A stretch of DNA of 38,922 nucleotides from an uncultured Lachnospiraceae bacterium (GCA_902781655.1 CACZJZ010000022.1:1-38922), one strand, 5' to 3'. Positions 1-8,836 are shown, counted from the stretch's first letter. The notes: generated by a model not told the origin, from the sequence alone. Program-made: numbers and translations.

Positions 1-1
1 T

Positions 2-100
2 GTGGTTGTGAGGGATTATCTTAAACCATGGCAGGATGAAAATGGGATCGTCTATCTTGGAATAGAACAGTTCCTTTTGAATGAAGATATATTAAAATAG
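2..100 (+). CDS. C-terminal fragment of an unidentified protein
   Basis: An open frame enters from the left edge and ends at a TAG at 98-100. The visible 32 residues read VVVRDYLKPWQDENG and then IVYLGIEQFLLNEDILK. The composition looks like a real protein end, but the fragment is too short to name a family. The start lies outside the window. Bases 101-197, between this stop and the LysR gene, hold only a short inverted repeat (TGTCAG and CTGACA around GAATT) and no gene that I can support. Confidence 0.45.
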   Translation: MVVRDYLKPWQDENGIVYLGIEQFLLNEDILK

Positions 101-197
101 AATTACGTTTCCGTAGAAATAACCTGAAGCATCGATGATCTATGAAAAACTGAATGTCAGGAATTCTGACACGAAAGCATTTGATTATTCCGGGCGA

Positions 198-1175
198 TTA
201 GCCCATGCCTGCTATTTCAGCCTGCCCGAACCCAGCCTTGACGGTTTCCACAAAGTCCTCCATCCCCGGCGAGAAAATTTTGTCGCGATGCCTGACGATG
301 TAGAAGTTCTGCGTCAGTTCCAGCTCCGGGACATTGACGCACATCACTCTGCCCTGAGACAGAGAAGCTTCCGCCGCGATTCTCGGCACGACGGAAAAAC
401 CGGCGCCCTGCGCTACCGCCTGCAGTATCGTTTCCGTATTTCCACACTCCCACACTGGATCCACGGTGTATCCCTGTTTCGCAAGTGCATCATCAAAGAT
501 CTTCCGTGTACCGCTGCCTTTTTCGCGAAGCAGAAATGGATGCCTGACGAGTTCCTCCAGGCTCATTGTTGGGATGTTATCATCTCTCTTCCCCTGGTCA
601 GGTAAAGAGGGGACACTTCCGCGGTCAGGCAGCGAGGGCTCCCGATGCCCCGCTGTGGTATGCTGCAGGGGTGCGATAACAGCCAGGGTATCCTTCATGA
701 AGATATCCGCCCTCAGCGCACTTTCGTGAACAGGGATCTCTACCAGCGCAAGGTCGAGGTCGTTCACAAGAAGATCCTTCTCAAGCTCCCGGGAGACGGC
801 AGTTTTGACAAAAAGGCGAGCCTGTGGACGGCGATCATGAAATACAGAAGCGATCGCAGGCATCAGATACGCTCCGATCGTGGAGCTTGCTCCGACGCGG
901 ATCATTCCGGCGCTGTTCCAGCTTTTCATGCTCTCATCGCAGTCGTCGCTGAGAGAAAGAATTCTGCGTGCATAAACAAGGCACTGGCGGCCCGCCTCCG
1001 TCAGATACAGGCGTCTGCCGAGCCGGTCAAACAGTCTTACTCCGTAATACTCCTCCATTTCGTGAATGGCGAGCGATACCGCTGGCTGTGATGTATAAAG
1101 CGCCTTCGCGCTCTTCGTAAGATTATTGTCATTCTCAACGACGGTAGCAAAAATGCGCAGATGCCGAAGCGTCAT
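198..1175 (-). CDS. LysR-family transcriptional regulator
   Basis: This is a 325-residue DNA-binding regulator of normal LysR length. Residues 1-60 form the winged helix-turn-helix: MTLRHLRIFATVVEN, then SAKALYTSQPAVSLAIHEME and LFDRLGRRLYLTEAG. Residues 91-310 are the effector-binding domain, opening with IRVGASSTIGAYLMP. It is transcribed away from the chromate-type transporter pair that starts about 210 bp away, so by the usual LysR arrangement it probably controls that pair and itself (inference). Residues about 171-200 form an insert with an internal repeat (PSLPDRGS / PSLPDQGK) that is not typical of the family. The ligand is not predictable from sequence. Confidence 0.85.
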   Translation of the reverse strand: MTLRHLRIFATVVENDNNLTKSAKALYTSQPAVSLAIHEMEEYYGVRLFDRLGRRLYLTEAGRQCLVYARRILSLSDDCDESMKSWNSAGMIRVGASSTIGAYLMPAIASVFHDRRPQARLFVKTAVSRELEKDLLVNDLDLALVEIPVHESALRADIFMKDTLAVIAPLQHTTAGHREPSLPDRGSVPSLPDQGKRDDNIPTMSLEELVRHPFLLREKGSGTRKIFDDALAKQGYTVDPVWECGNTETILQAVAQGAGFSVVPRIAAEASLSQGRVMCVNVPELELTQNFYIVRHRDKIFSPGMEDFVETVKAGFGQAEIAGMG

Positions 1176-1386
1176 GTGACCTCTCTCCTGTTTTCCCGTA
1201 TTTTACAGATATATATATCGAGCGAATATCGGTACTCAAAATATCCGGATCATCTGAATCAAATCATTTTTATTATATCATTATCAATATTGATTCAATA
1301 AATTTATATTATTTTTAATATAAATCAAAATGTGCTACTCTTCGCTGTGGAACCAATGGAAAAGAGAGAATCAAAAGAAAAATCAG
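1176..1386. promoter_or_regulatory. Divergent promoter region between LysR gene and transporter genes
   Basis: This region is far more AT-rich than its surroundings. It holds a perfect 12-bp palindrome, ATCAATATTGAT, at 1283-1294, set in AT-rich flanks that fit the loose T-N11-A pattern of LysR sites. It is a plausible operator for the divergent LysR regulator. I could not place -35 and -10 boxes with confidence. Confidence 0.5.
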
Positions 1387-2067
1387 ATGAATAAGAAAAA
1401 ATCAGATGAGAAAACAGCATGCATGTATGCAATGAATCAGAATGTGCCCTCCGAAGAGAGCGTGCAGCAGAAAATTACTAACCAGCTCGCCGGTGGAAAA
1501 CATAACAGGGGGCAGATACTCCGACAACTGTTCTTCTCCACGCTCTATCTTTCCGCGTTTACATTCGGCGGCGGTTATGTCATCGTGACGCTGCTCAAGA
1601 AAAAATTTGTGGATGATCTTCACTGGATCGACGAAGATGAAATGCTCGACCTTGTCGCAATTGCGCAGTCGTCGCCGGGCGCCATTGCTGTAAACGGAGC
1701 CATCGTGGTGGGATACAAGCTGGCCGGCATTCCGGGCGTTCTGGTCTCCGTCCTGGGCGCTATTCTCCCTCCCTTTATCATCATTACGGCGATTTCCTTC
1801 TTCTACAATGCGTTCAAAAGCAACTTCATTGTCCAGGCTGTGCTCACCGGCATGAAGGCCGGCGTCTCCGCCGTCATTATTTCTGTCGTATTCGACATGG
1901 CCTCCGGCATTGTGAAATCGAAGGATATGATCAATCTCCTGATCATGGTCATCGTATTTATCGCGAATTATTTTCTCGGCGTCAATGTCATCTGGTGTAT
2001 CCTCGGTGCCGCTGCCGTCGGTGCCATCCGGACCGCAATCAGGTTCCACGGAGGAGCTGCGTCATGA
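1387..2067 (+). CDS. Chromate transporter family protein, first half-subunit
   Basis: A short-chain CHR-family membrane protein, 226 residues from this start, with one CHR domain. After a charged N-terminus it has the motif FTFGGGYVIV, then LDLVAIAQSSPGAIAVNG and about five or six hydrophobic segments. The family exports chromate in proton-coupled fashion in some bacteria; the natural substrate here may differ. Its stop overlaps the start of a second CHR gene by ATGA, so the two halves probably form a heterodimer. The start is uncertain. The frame stays open upstream to an ATG at 1330, and the start region holds a 19-bp-offset repeat (TCAGATGA at 1383 and 1402). Joined without that extra 19 bp, an ATG at 1356 would instead read into this frame. 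Confidence 0.8.
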   Translation: MNKKKSDEKTACMYAMNQNVPSEESVQQKITNQLAGGKHNRGQILRQLFFSTLYLSAFTFGGGYVIVTLLKKKFVDDLHWIDEDEMLDLVAIAQSSPGAIAVNGAIVVGYKLAGIPGVLVSVLGAILPPFIIITAISFFYNAFKSNFIVQAVLTGMKAGVSAVIISVVFDMASGIVKSKDMINLLIMVIVFIANYFLGVNVIWCILGAAAVGAIRTAIRFHGGAAS

Positions 2068-2639
2068 GCGTATATGTCGAATTATTCCTCGCTTTCCTTC
2101 AGATCGGCGCCTTCTCCTTTGGCGGCGGTTATGCAGCCATGCCGCTGATTCAGGAGCAGGTAGTTGGAAAATACGGCTGGCTCTCGCTTTCAGATTTCAC
2201 GGATCTGGTCACCATCTCCCAGATGACGCCCGGGCCGATTGCAGTGAATGCCGCAACCTTCGTCGGTGAGAATATTGCCGGCATCCCGGGAGCTGTCATC
2301 GCAACGCTGGGGTGCATACTCCCCTCCTGCATCTTCGTGACTGTCCTCGCCCATTTCTATCTGAAATACCAGAAAATGGCGATGCTGCAGGGAATCCTCG
2401 GATCCCTGCGCCCAGCCGTCGTCGCGATGATCTTCTCCGCAGGCCTTCTCATTCTCGTTCCTGCGCTTTTTCGAAGCGGCGCTGTCTCGTTTCTTGCCGG
2501 CAACTTTCATATACGCATGGCCGTCTGGTTTGCCGTCGCGCTCTTTCTTCTGATGAAACTGAAGTGGGATCCGATTCTCGTCATGGTCCTGACAGGTGCC
2601 ATGGAACTCGTCGCTCAGACGTGGATCCGGTTCTGCTGA
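2064..2639 (+). CDS. Chromate transporter family protein, second half-subunit
   Basis: The second short CHR protein, 191 residues, homologous to its upstream neighbour. It shares the FSFGGGYAAMPLI motif near residue 20 and SQMTPGPIAVNAATFVG near residue 50, followed by hydrophobic helices. The start at 2064 is chosen because GGAGGA lies 8 bases upstream and ATG overlaps the previous stop in ATGA, which implies translational coupling. In paired short CHR systems both proteins are needed for transport. The frame remains open upstream, but that part is antisense-like and lacks CHR sequence. No clear terminator follows in the 42 bp before the convergent glycosidase gene. Confidence 0.82.
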   Translation: MSVYVELFLAFLQIGAFSFGGGYAAMPLIQEQVVGKYGWLSLSDFTDLVTISQMTPGPIAVNAATFVGENIAGIPGAVIATLGCILPSCIFVTVLAHFYLKYQKMAMLQGILGSLRPAVVAMIFSAGLLILVPALFRSGAVSFLAGNFHIRMAVWFAVALFLLMKLKWDPILVMVLTGAMELVAQTWIRFC

Positions 2640-2681
2640 ATTTGTATTTTGTTCGGCAATTCATAAATAGCTGTTGCTGGA

Positions 2682-3725
2682 TTACCGATAATACTTCTGA
2701 AGCGCCTCCTTAACAGCATAAAATGCCGGCTTCGGCTTCAAATCTTTTGTAACAATGCCCCAGAAATCCTCCGAAGGACAATCATCGGCACCACAATGGT
2801 AACAATGATATGCATCCCGCCAGCAGAATATAAACGAACCGATGCACCTTGGATTTTCTGCAAAAATTTGTAATCCTCTTCGGAGGTATTCCGCCTGCAC
2901 CTCTGGTGTGTGTCCACCAGAAACCTGATGGAACCATTTCTTAAGATAACACACCGCAGGAATTCCCTTCGGCAACATGGAAGGATCTGGTTCATTCTTT
3001 TGGTATTCGCCAGCGGAAGAATAGCCCCACTCATTCGCAAGAACAGGAAGGCCGAATTGTCTATATGCAGCATCTATCACGCGGTTCCAGTCTTCTACAG
3101 TGCCCGCCTGCCAGGATCCGAAATACTGATCGATTCCATAATAGTAAAAATGATGTCCGTCGGCATAGATCAGTTGCGATAGCTGAATGGCACGTTCATT
3201 ATATGAGGATACGTTGACACCGCACCTTGCATCTGGTCTTGCCCTCACAACTCCGTCAGCTATAGCTCGAATAGTACCTGCAACTACATCATCCGGATAC
3301 TCTCCCGAAAACGTCTCAATATCCGGTTCATTTCCACACTGATAATATATTCCTGCTATATCTCCAATATCATTTACAACAAATGCCATACTACGCCGGA
3401 CATTTTCATAATATTCTTCTGAGCCCTTGATTCCTACAAACTCTGGGTATTCATCCTTATAAACTGTGGTGTCCAAATCTTTGTCATAGATATATCCACC
3501 CAGCCCGGGGAGCGACAGCATAACCTTAAACCCCGCCTGATGAATGCGGGCAATTTCTTGCTTATTTTCAATATATTGCTTGCTCAGGGTTCCAAACATC
3601 TTATCTGTCCAGGGAAAAGACACATTATATCGTAGCCATTCGATGCCAAGATTTCTTACCATGTCATATTCACCTGACGTATTGTAAGCGAATACAATTC
3701 CTTTGATTTTTTCTGAAGGCTTCAT
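2682..3725 (-). CDS. Cytosolic clan GH-A glycoside hydrolase
   Basis: A 347-residue protein without a signal peptide that looks like a single (beta/alpha)8 barrel of clan GH-A. The strand-4 motif YYQCGNEPDIE carries the likely acid/base Glu133, and the strand-7 motif VLANEWGYSS carries the likely nucleophile Glu232. I cannot assign a GH family number or substrate; GH5, GH39 and GH53 relatives share this layout. Residues 301-316 read CWRDAYHCYHCGADDC, with four Cys and two His in 16 residues, which suggests a bound metal or a redox pair. It stands alone on its strand beside a wrecked transposon and solute-binding protein gene, so it may be left over from a second sugar locus. The base composition of this gene is visibly more AT-rich than most of the window. 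Confidence 0.7.
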   Translation of the reverse strand: MKPSEKIKGIVFAYNTSGEYDMVRNLGIEWLRYNVSFPWTDKMFGTLSKQYIENKQEIARIHQAGFKVMLSLPGLGGYIYDKDLDTTVYKDEYPEFVGIKGSEEYYENVRRSMAFVVNDIGDIAGIYYQCGNEPDIETFSGEYPDDVVAGTIRAIADGVVRARPDARCGVNVSSYNERAIQLSQLIYADGHHFYYYGIDQYFGSWQAGTVEDWNRVIDAAYRQFGLPVLANEWGYSSAGEYQKNEPDPSMLPKGIPAVCYLKKWFHQVSGGHTPEVQAEYLRRGLQIFAENPRCIGSFIFCWRDAYHCYHCGADDCPSEDFWGIVTKDLKPKPAFYAVKEALQKYYR

Positions 3726-3816
3726 AGCTTTACCTCATTTTATAAAACAGGAGGACGATACCCACTCAGAGAAGTATTGTCCTACCAGTCAATTCCGCTA
3801 TCGTTGATACATTAAA

Positions 3817-4287
3817 TCACTGAATGTTCTTGCTCATATCAACAAGTGTTGCGACATCATCAGCTTGCGAAAGCGCATCCTGATAGAAGTAATCGAACAC
3901 TTTATCCACATGGTACTTATCCTGAAGGTCTTTGATCATCGCGTCACGCGCTTCATTAAACTCTTCATCTGACTTCGCTGCAACGCAATTAAAGACGTTT
4001 GTTCCCATATATGCATTGATCTTATACTTGCTTTCCATACTTCCTCTGCCGCAATAAAACTGGATAACCTTATACGGCTCCATCTCCATCGTAGTGACAA
4101 CGAATGTATGAAGAATCATCTGGCCATACGGCTTCTCGACCTTGAAGACCACCCTTCTGGAATGCGTCCAGTTGCTGGCCCGATACGGGAATTCACCGCA
4201 TTTGACGTCATAGTCGGTCTGGTTGTTCCGGGTCGCCCGGTAAAGGGCTGCATCTGCATCAGATGCATAGCCATTACTGCAGTACAT
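3817..4287 (-). pseudogene. Chimeric remnant: IS1380-like transposase joined to the end of a solute-binding protein
   Basis: The open frame of 156 residues is a fusion of two unrelated pieces. Residues 1-86 look like the DDE-transposase of IS1380-type elements: ALYRATRNNQTDYDVK, GEFPYRASNWTHSRRVVF, TMEMEPYKVIQFYCGRGSME. From about residue 87 (base 4029 downwards) the sequence changes to KYKINAYMGTNVFN, KSDEEFNEARDAMIKDL and DYFYQDALSQADDVATL. That part resembles the C-terminus of an extracellular sugar-binding ABC protein. The simplest reading is an IS insertion into a binding-protein gene followed by deletions. A working product is unlikely. The solute-binding assignment rests on memory of related tails and is less certain than the transposase part. 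Confidence 0.6.
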
Positions 4288-4490
4288 CGTTCCATCCCTG
4301 AGCTCCGCCTTCAGCAGGTCGCCGGTCAGACCGTCTAGTAGAGACGTGGATGATAGTCATGAGCCTGATAATTTATGATTTGCTTATTGCTTTCAAGTGA
4401 AATGAAATTTAAATTGCCAAAGAGTACCTCTTTCTTGTGGTAGTTGATGGTTTCGACACCTTGATTTTATCCAGGATCAGGTTCTTTTTC
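4288..4490 (-). mobile_element. Further decayed IS1380-like transposase sequence
   Basis: Reading the minus strand upstream of the chimeric frame gives DGLTGDLLKAELRDGT directly before its ATG, a typical IS1380-family segment. A shift of two bases near 4337 separates this from NYQAHDYHPRL. Still further up, NYHKKEVLFGNLNF is open, up to a stop near 4460. The element is therefore both deleted internally and frameshifted. I could not find terminal inverted repeats or target-site duplications. Bases 4491-4602, before the end of the phosphorylase gene, show nothing beyond a weak five-base-pair stem. Confidence 0.55.
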
Positions 4491-4602
4491 TATTCACTTG
4501 ATGAGTGAAAGCAATCAAATCTGTAGCCAGAGCAGCTATGTGGCTCTTAGACGCCATCCCTGTATTCCGCTGAATAATTCAGGTTTATGCTTTCCTCCCT
4601 GC

Positions 4603-6042
4603 TCACTCCGCGAAAACCGCCGCTCCGTTATGCGTGATCGTAAAAGACCTTGTGGCAAAATCCGCGCGAAGCTCCGCCACGTCCTCTCCGTTCGCTCTCC
4701 GGATGACAAGCTCGTGTTCTCTGCAGTTTACCAGTTCGAACGTTCCTCCAAAGGCCGGGACCGTATTGCGGAACCGCATCAGTTCGAGCAGCTTCCGGAC
4801 GACCGGGCGCCGGACCTCGGCCCCGATCTCCTCCTCCGTATAATAGTGACGGTTGATATTCCGTCCCTCTTTTGTCTCCTCGAGCAGCTTCAGATCATTC
4901 CTGCCGGCGAGCATGCCGACATAGTACACCTGCGGAATGCCCGGCGCGAAGAACTGCACCGCGCGGGCGAGCAGATACGCCCTGTCGTCCTCTCCGACTG
5001 CCGAATAGTAAGTGCAGTTGACCTGATAAATGTCGAGATTGTTGTAAGCGGCGGTGTTGTATACCTTCTTTACATTCGCACCGAACCGGAAGATGTCTTC
5101 CTTCGTCCGGTCAATTTCCTCGTCCGGCAGCAGATCCCGCACATCCACCACGCCGATGCCGTCGTGCGTGTCGAGCGTCGTGAACTGATGCCGCGGGCAG
5201 ATCGTGAACCAATGCTTCAGATACTTTGTCTGTCCGTAGTAGAGCGCGTTCAGCAGAAGCATCGGGAGGGCAAAATCGTAGACGTAGTATCCCTTCTTCT
5301 CAATCTTTACCGGCATGGAATAATGCTCGTGCACCTCCGGCAGAATCCGGCTGCCATAGGGCGAGACCGTATCCTGCGCCCCGGCAAGAATCTCCCAGAT
5401 GTCCGGTTCCACAAAGAAGCAGGATGTCCCGGCCTTCTTCGTCACATACCCGACCGCGTCGAGACGAAGCAGGGAGATGCCATGTCTGCAGAGCGCCTCC
5501 ATATTTTCCCGGACGAATTTCTTTCCGGTTTTGCTCTCAAGATTGAGATCGATCTGCTCCTCGCCGAAGGTACACCAGACCTTCTCCTGCGTCCCGTCAG
5601 CAAAATTCGCGACGACATAAGGGGCGCGCGGCTTTCGCTTATAAATGGCGTCCACCTGCGCCTGCGTCGGTTCTCCGCCCTCCCAGAAGTCCTTGTACCG
5701 GATAAACAGATCCCTGTACGGCGAGGCGTCCTTCTTCTTCAGAAAATCCTGATAATAGGGACTTTGCGCGGAGATATGGTTGATCATGAAATCGCACATC
5801 AGGTAGTATTTTGCCGCGATCCTCTCCACATCCTCCCAGGTGCCGAACCGGGGATCCACCTTCTCATAGCCCAGCGGCGCGAAGCCGCGGTCCGACGAGG
5901 ACGGAAAGAACGGCAGAATATGGACGCCGCCGACCGCACCGGCAAAATACCGGTTCAGAATGCGGTCCAGGTCCTTCAGATTGTGTCCCATGGAATCGGG
6001 ATAGGTGATCAGCATTATCTCGTTGCTCAGTTCCTTTTTCAT
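4603..6042 (-). CDS. Sucrose phosphorylase, GH13
   Basis: A 479-residue cytosolic enzyme that matches known sucrose phosphorylases along its length. It is expected to convert sucrose and phosphate to alpha-D-glucose 1-phosphate and D-fructose. The GH13 catalytic residues are visible: nucleophile Asp195 in LLRLDAVGY, acid/base Glu236 in ILPEVHEHYS and Asp294 in TLDTHDGIG. Family markers include GGVHILPFFPSSSDRGFAP, FMINHIS and FAPGIPQVYYVG. Close relatives act on sucrose 6'-phosphate or glucosylglycerate, so acceptor specificity is not certain. It is the last gene of the sugar operon and its start overlaps the esterase stop by ATGA. In this position it would take the sugar left after de-esterification, and it saves one ATP per sucrose compared with hydrolysis. 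Confidence 0.9.
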   Translation of the reverse strand: MKKELSNEIMLITYPDSMGHNLKDLDRILNRYFAGAVGGVHILPFFPSSSDRGFAPLGYEKVDPRFGTWEDVERIAAKYYLMCDFMINHISAQSPYYQDFLKKKDASPYRDLFIRYKDFWEGGEPTQAQVDAIYKRKPRAPYVVANFADGTQEKVWCTFGEEQIDLNLESKTGKKFVRENMEALCRHGISLLRLDAVGYVTKKAGTSCFFVEPDIWEILAGAQDTVSPYGSRILPEVHEHYSMPVKIEKKGYYVYDFALPMLLLNALYYGQTKYLKHWFTICPRHQFTTLDTHDGIGVVDVRDLLPDEEIDRTKEDIFRFGANVKKVYNTAAYNNLDIYQVNCTYYSAVGEDDRAYLLARAVQFFAPGIPQVYYVGMLAGRNDLKLLEETKEGRNINRHYYTEEEIGAEVRRPVVRKLLELMRFRNTVPAFGGTFELVNCREHELVIRRANGEDVAELRADFATRSFTITHNGAAVFAE

Positions 6043-6875
6043 TTTACGATGGCCCCTTTGCGTGTGATGTCGTCAGGAATAGCGAGACTGTTCCGGGTTC
6101 CCTCCGGGATCCCGGCGAGGAAGGAGAACGCCGGATCGAGCATTCTCTCCCAAGTGTCAATATCGTGGTTTCCCTTCTGATGCCAGTAATGATACGGGAT
6201 CGCCGCCGCGTCCAGCGTCCTGCGGAAGGCAGCGACCTGTCCGGATACCGCGATATCTCCGTCCCCGCAGCCGAGGAACAGCTCCGGAATGTCCTCCCGC
6301 TCTGCCGCCGCATACGTCTTCAGGATGTCCCACGGGCCGTGCTCATAGTCCCCGCGGCTTCCGAACATGTTTCTGAACTCATCGGTCCCGAATCCGCCGC
6401 GCTCCGGATGGTCAAAGAGCTCCATCGGATCCGCCGCGGGAGAAAGCGCCGCCACTTTGGAAAAGGTATCATGATAGAGAAGGCCGTTTGCCAGAGCGCC
6501 GTATCCGCCCATGGAGATGCCGGCGAGGTAGGTATCCTCCCGGCGGTCCGAGAGTCGGAACATCTCCCTCGTCCGCTGCACCAGCTCCTCCCCCACAAAG
6601 CGGCTGTACGAGGCATTCCGCTCCGGATGATCCACATAGAAGGAATTCTGCCCGTCCGGAATCACCACCGCGAGACCTTTTCGTTCCGCCTGTTTCCGGA
6701 TACTCAGCATCGTGTAAATACTGGTGTAATCCCCGCTGTAGCCCGGCAGAAGATACACGGTGCGGTAAGGCGGCTCCGCGTCCGAGCCGAACGGGCCCTT
6801 TTCCGGAAGGAAAACTGCCGCAGAAACATTCTGTGACGTCGTCATCGACAGAAAATGAATCTCCGCAAAGGACAT
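6039..6875 (-). CDS. CE1-type esterase, tributyrin-esterase-like (esterase 1)
   Basis: A 278-residue alpha/beta hydrolase without a signal peptide, so cytosolic. The nucleophile elbow is GISMGGYGA with Ser121. The segment RTVYLLPGYSGDYTS supplies the oxyanion region, and KGNHDIDTWE near the C-terminus carries the likely catalytic His. The family splits short-chain acyl or phenolic esters from sugars and other alcohols. The start ATG at 6875 overlaps the upstream stop as TGATG and has GGTGGA just upstream. The frame is open further upstream, but that part covers the preceding gene. It is a paralogue of its upstream neighbour, with which it shares LSDRREDT followed by the Ser motif. Confidence 0.85.
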   Translation of the reverse strand: MSFAEIHFLSMTTSQNVSAAVFLPEKGPFGSDAEPPYRTVYLLPGYSGDYTSIYTMLSIRKQAERKGLAVVIPDGQNSFYVDHPERNASYSRFVGEELVQRTREMFRLSDRREDTYLAGISMGGYGALANGLLYHDTFSKVAALSPAADPMELFDHPERGGFGTDEFRNMFGSRGDYEHGPWDILKTYAAAEREDIPELFLGCGDGDIAVSGQVAAFRRTLDAAAIPYHYWHQKGNHDIDTWERMLDPAFSFLAGIPEGTRNSLAIPDDITRKGAIVK

Positions 6876-7689
6876 CAGATTCCACCGTTCCTTTCCAGCA
6901 GCCACTCCACACCGTTTCTGACATAGTGGTTCCAGAACTTCCAGTCGTGGATGCCCGGTCCCTCCTCATACTTCATATCGGCCTGATGCTGCTCCAGGAA
7001 ACCTCTCAGCTCCTGGTTGTTGGCGTAGAGCATATCCTCCGTGCCGACCGCCATATAGATCGACGGAATGTTCCGCTTTTCCTTCGTGAGTCTCTCGTAC
7101 AGCACCTCCGGATTCGCGTCCGAGGCCTCCAGCTTGTCCAGATCCCCGAACACCTCCCGGTAATACGCATAATTGCCGAGGGCTCCCTCTTTCACATCCT
7201 CCGGCTTCATCCCGGCAATCGAGTGAATGATATAGGCGGAGGACAGTGCCAGAATTCCTCCGAATGTGTCCGGATAAGCAAGCCCGGTGTGGAGCGCGCC
7301 GAAACCGCCCATCGACAGGCCGCCGATCAGCGTGTCCTCTCTCCGGTCTGAGAGGCCGAACAGCTTTCTTGTAAAGGCAACGATCTCTTCGCCTGCAAAC
7401 GCCGCAAACTGACACCCGGTCGGCTCCCGGTCCAGGTAGAAACTGTTTCGGCACTGACCATAAACACATTCAGGTTATACTCAACGGCGATATCCTCGGC
7501 GACTCCGTTGTATTCCCAGTCGTCCTCGTTTCCGGAGAAGCCGTGCAGCAGATACAGATTCTTGGCCGGCCGGTTAAAGTGCCGGTTTCCCTGCACCATT
7601 TCCTGCGGAACATCACAGGGCAGGACGTATCGGAAATTCGTCTGTCCAGCCTGAGCCAGTGAATAATAACGCATTTTTCCAGTTGCCAT
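6875..7689 (-). pseudogene. CE1-type esterase with a single-base frameshift (esterase 2)
   Basis: The N-terminal part runs from the ATG at 7689, which has GGAGGAGAGG upstream, through KNLYLLHGFSGNEDDWEYNG to NVFMVSAE. There the frame breaks. The expected reading is AENSFYLDRE, and one A missing from the run at 7446-7448 restores it. After the break, LSDRREDT, GGLSMGGFGAL with the nucleophile Ser, and the C-terminal GPGIHDWKFW with the likely catalytic His follow normally to the stop at 6875. The intact protein would be about 271 residues, cytosolic and closely related to esterase 1. A one-base change in an A run is the usual form of a sequencing error, so the gene may be intact in the organism. 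Confidence 0.8.
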
Positions 7690-7735
7690 GATCTTCCTCT
7701 CCTCCTTCACCACCCGCGTGAAAGGCTTTCAGAAA

Positions 7736-8836
7736 TTATAATCTGAAAATCTCCTGTGCAAAATCTAAGAAGCACCGCCGCCAGACATTCCAGTCATGCG
7801 TGCCAGGATAAATTTTGCGTTCCGTTTCGACGCCGCATTGTTCCAGCAGCTGATCGTCCTCCAGGAAATACCGGAGGAAGGGATCCTGATCGCCGATGCC
7901 GCGGAAAAAGATGTGAAACTGCCTCCGGAATGCTTCTCCCTGCCGGAGCACCTCCAGATGCTCGTTCCGGCTCGGCGCGTGATGCGAGGCATCCAGCTCG
8001 CCGCCGCTGATCCAATCGTGCAGAAATCCGCTGAAAATCCCGACCTCAGAGAACATCTCCGGATGTCTGCATGCAAGCATCGAAGCCTGCATAGAACCCA
8101 TGGACAGACCGGCAATGCCGCGTCTTGACTTGTCCCCGCCGGCGCGGTACCGCTGCTCCACAAACGGAATCACATCCCTCAGCAGCATCGCTTCGAACAG
8201 AAGATGATCCACCACATGGCCTTCCGGCGCAGCAGGGTCCTTTCGCTGGACCATCCCGTTATTCATGACAATCACAAATGGGACAGCCTTTCCCTCTGCA
8301 AGCAGGTTATCGAGAATCAGATTTGCTCTGCCTGCCGCCGTCCATCCGATCTCGTTCTCTCCGTGTCCGTGCTGCAGATACAATACCGGATACTGCATTT
8401 CCGGATGCGCTTCATAGCCCGGCGGCGTATAAACCATGCACCGTTCCCACTCGCCGGTCACGGAAGAGAAGAAAATTTCGCTCCGGATCACGCCGTGCGG
8501 CACATTCTCCAGGGCGCAGAACGCAGTACCGGGACCCTCGAGGTCAAAATAATTATACGGCCTGCTGTATCCATAGCCGATTGGAAGATATGGACTCAGC
8601 TGCTCCTGCCCGTCCACCAGGATCTGCACATAATAAATTCCTTCCTGAAAGGGAAGTTCCGCCTCGAAGAGCTCCTCTTCCACCTTCTGCAGTCTGATGG
8701 TTTGATCCTCAATGGTGATCTCGACCTTCTCCGCATTTTTCTCTGCCAAATGAAGATAGAATTTTCCATTCCTCCTGGTCAATACCTGCGGCTGATTTCC
8801 CGCAGGCAGGACCGGATTAAATGCCAGTGGTGTCAT
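7736..8836 (-). CDS. CE1-type esterase with N-terminal beta-sandwich domain (esterase 3)
   Basis: A 366-residue protein of two parts. Residues 1-100 look like an immunoglobulin-like or CBM48-like domain of the kind found in front of Fes and CE1 esterases (KFYLHLAEKNAEKVEI, EGIYYVQILVDG). Residues 110-366 are the alpha/beta hydrolase: YPVLYLQHGHGENEIGW, nucleophile Ser245 in GIAGLSMGSMQAS, and YPGTHDWNVW with the likely His. There is no signal peptide. The ATG at 8836 is preceded by AAGGAGAG and lies 13 bp after the stop of the hydrolase gene. An in-frame upstream start at 8881 would overlap that gene and lacks conservation. Its place in the operon suggests removal of acyl groups from an imported sugar. 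Confidence 0.85.
   Translation of the reverse strand: MTPLAFNPVLPAGNQPQVLTRRNGKFYLHLAEKNAEKVEITIEDQTIRLQKVEEELFEAELPFQEGIYYVQILVDGQEQLSPYLPIGYGYSRPYNYFDLEGPGTAFCALENVPHGVIRSEIFFSSVTGEWERCMVYTPPGYEAHPEMQYPVLYLQHGHGENEIGWTAAGRANLILDNLLAEGKAVPFVIVMNNGMVQRKDPAAPEGHVVDHLLFEAMLLRDVIPFVEQRYRAGGDKSRRGIAGLSMGSMQASMLACRHPEMFSEVGIFSGFLHDWISGGELDASHHAPSRNEHLEVLRQGEAFRRQFHIFFRGIGDQDPFLRYFLEDDQLLEQCGVETERKIYPGTHDWNVWRRCFLDFAQEIFRL

Noticed and set aside
4498-6180. Plus-strand open frame of 560 codons opposite the phosphorylase gene
   Set aside because: It lies entirely antisense to a well-recognised sucrose phosphorylase. GC-rich codon use on the minus strand keeps the opposite frame open, and its translation is Arg/Pro/Leu/His-rich without motifs.
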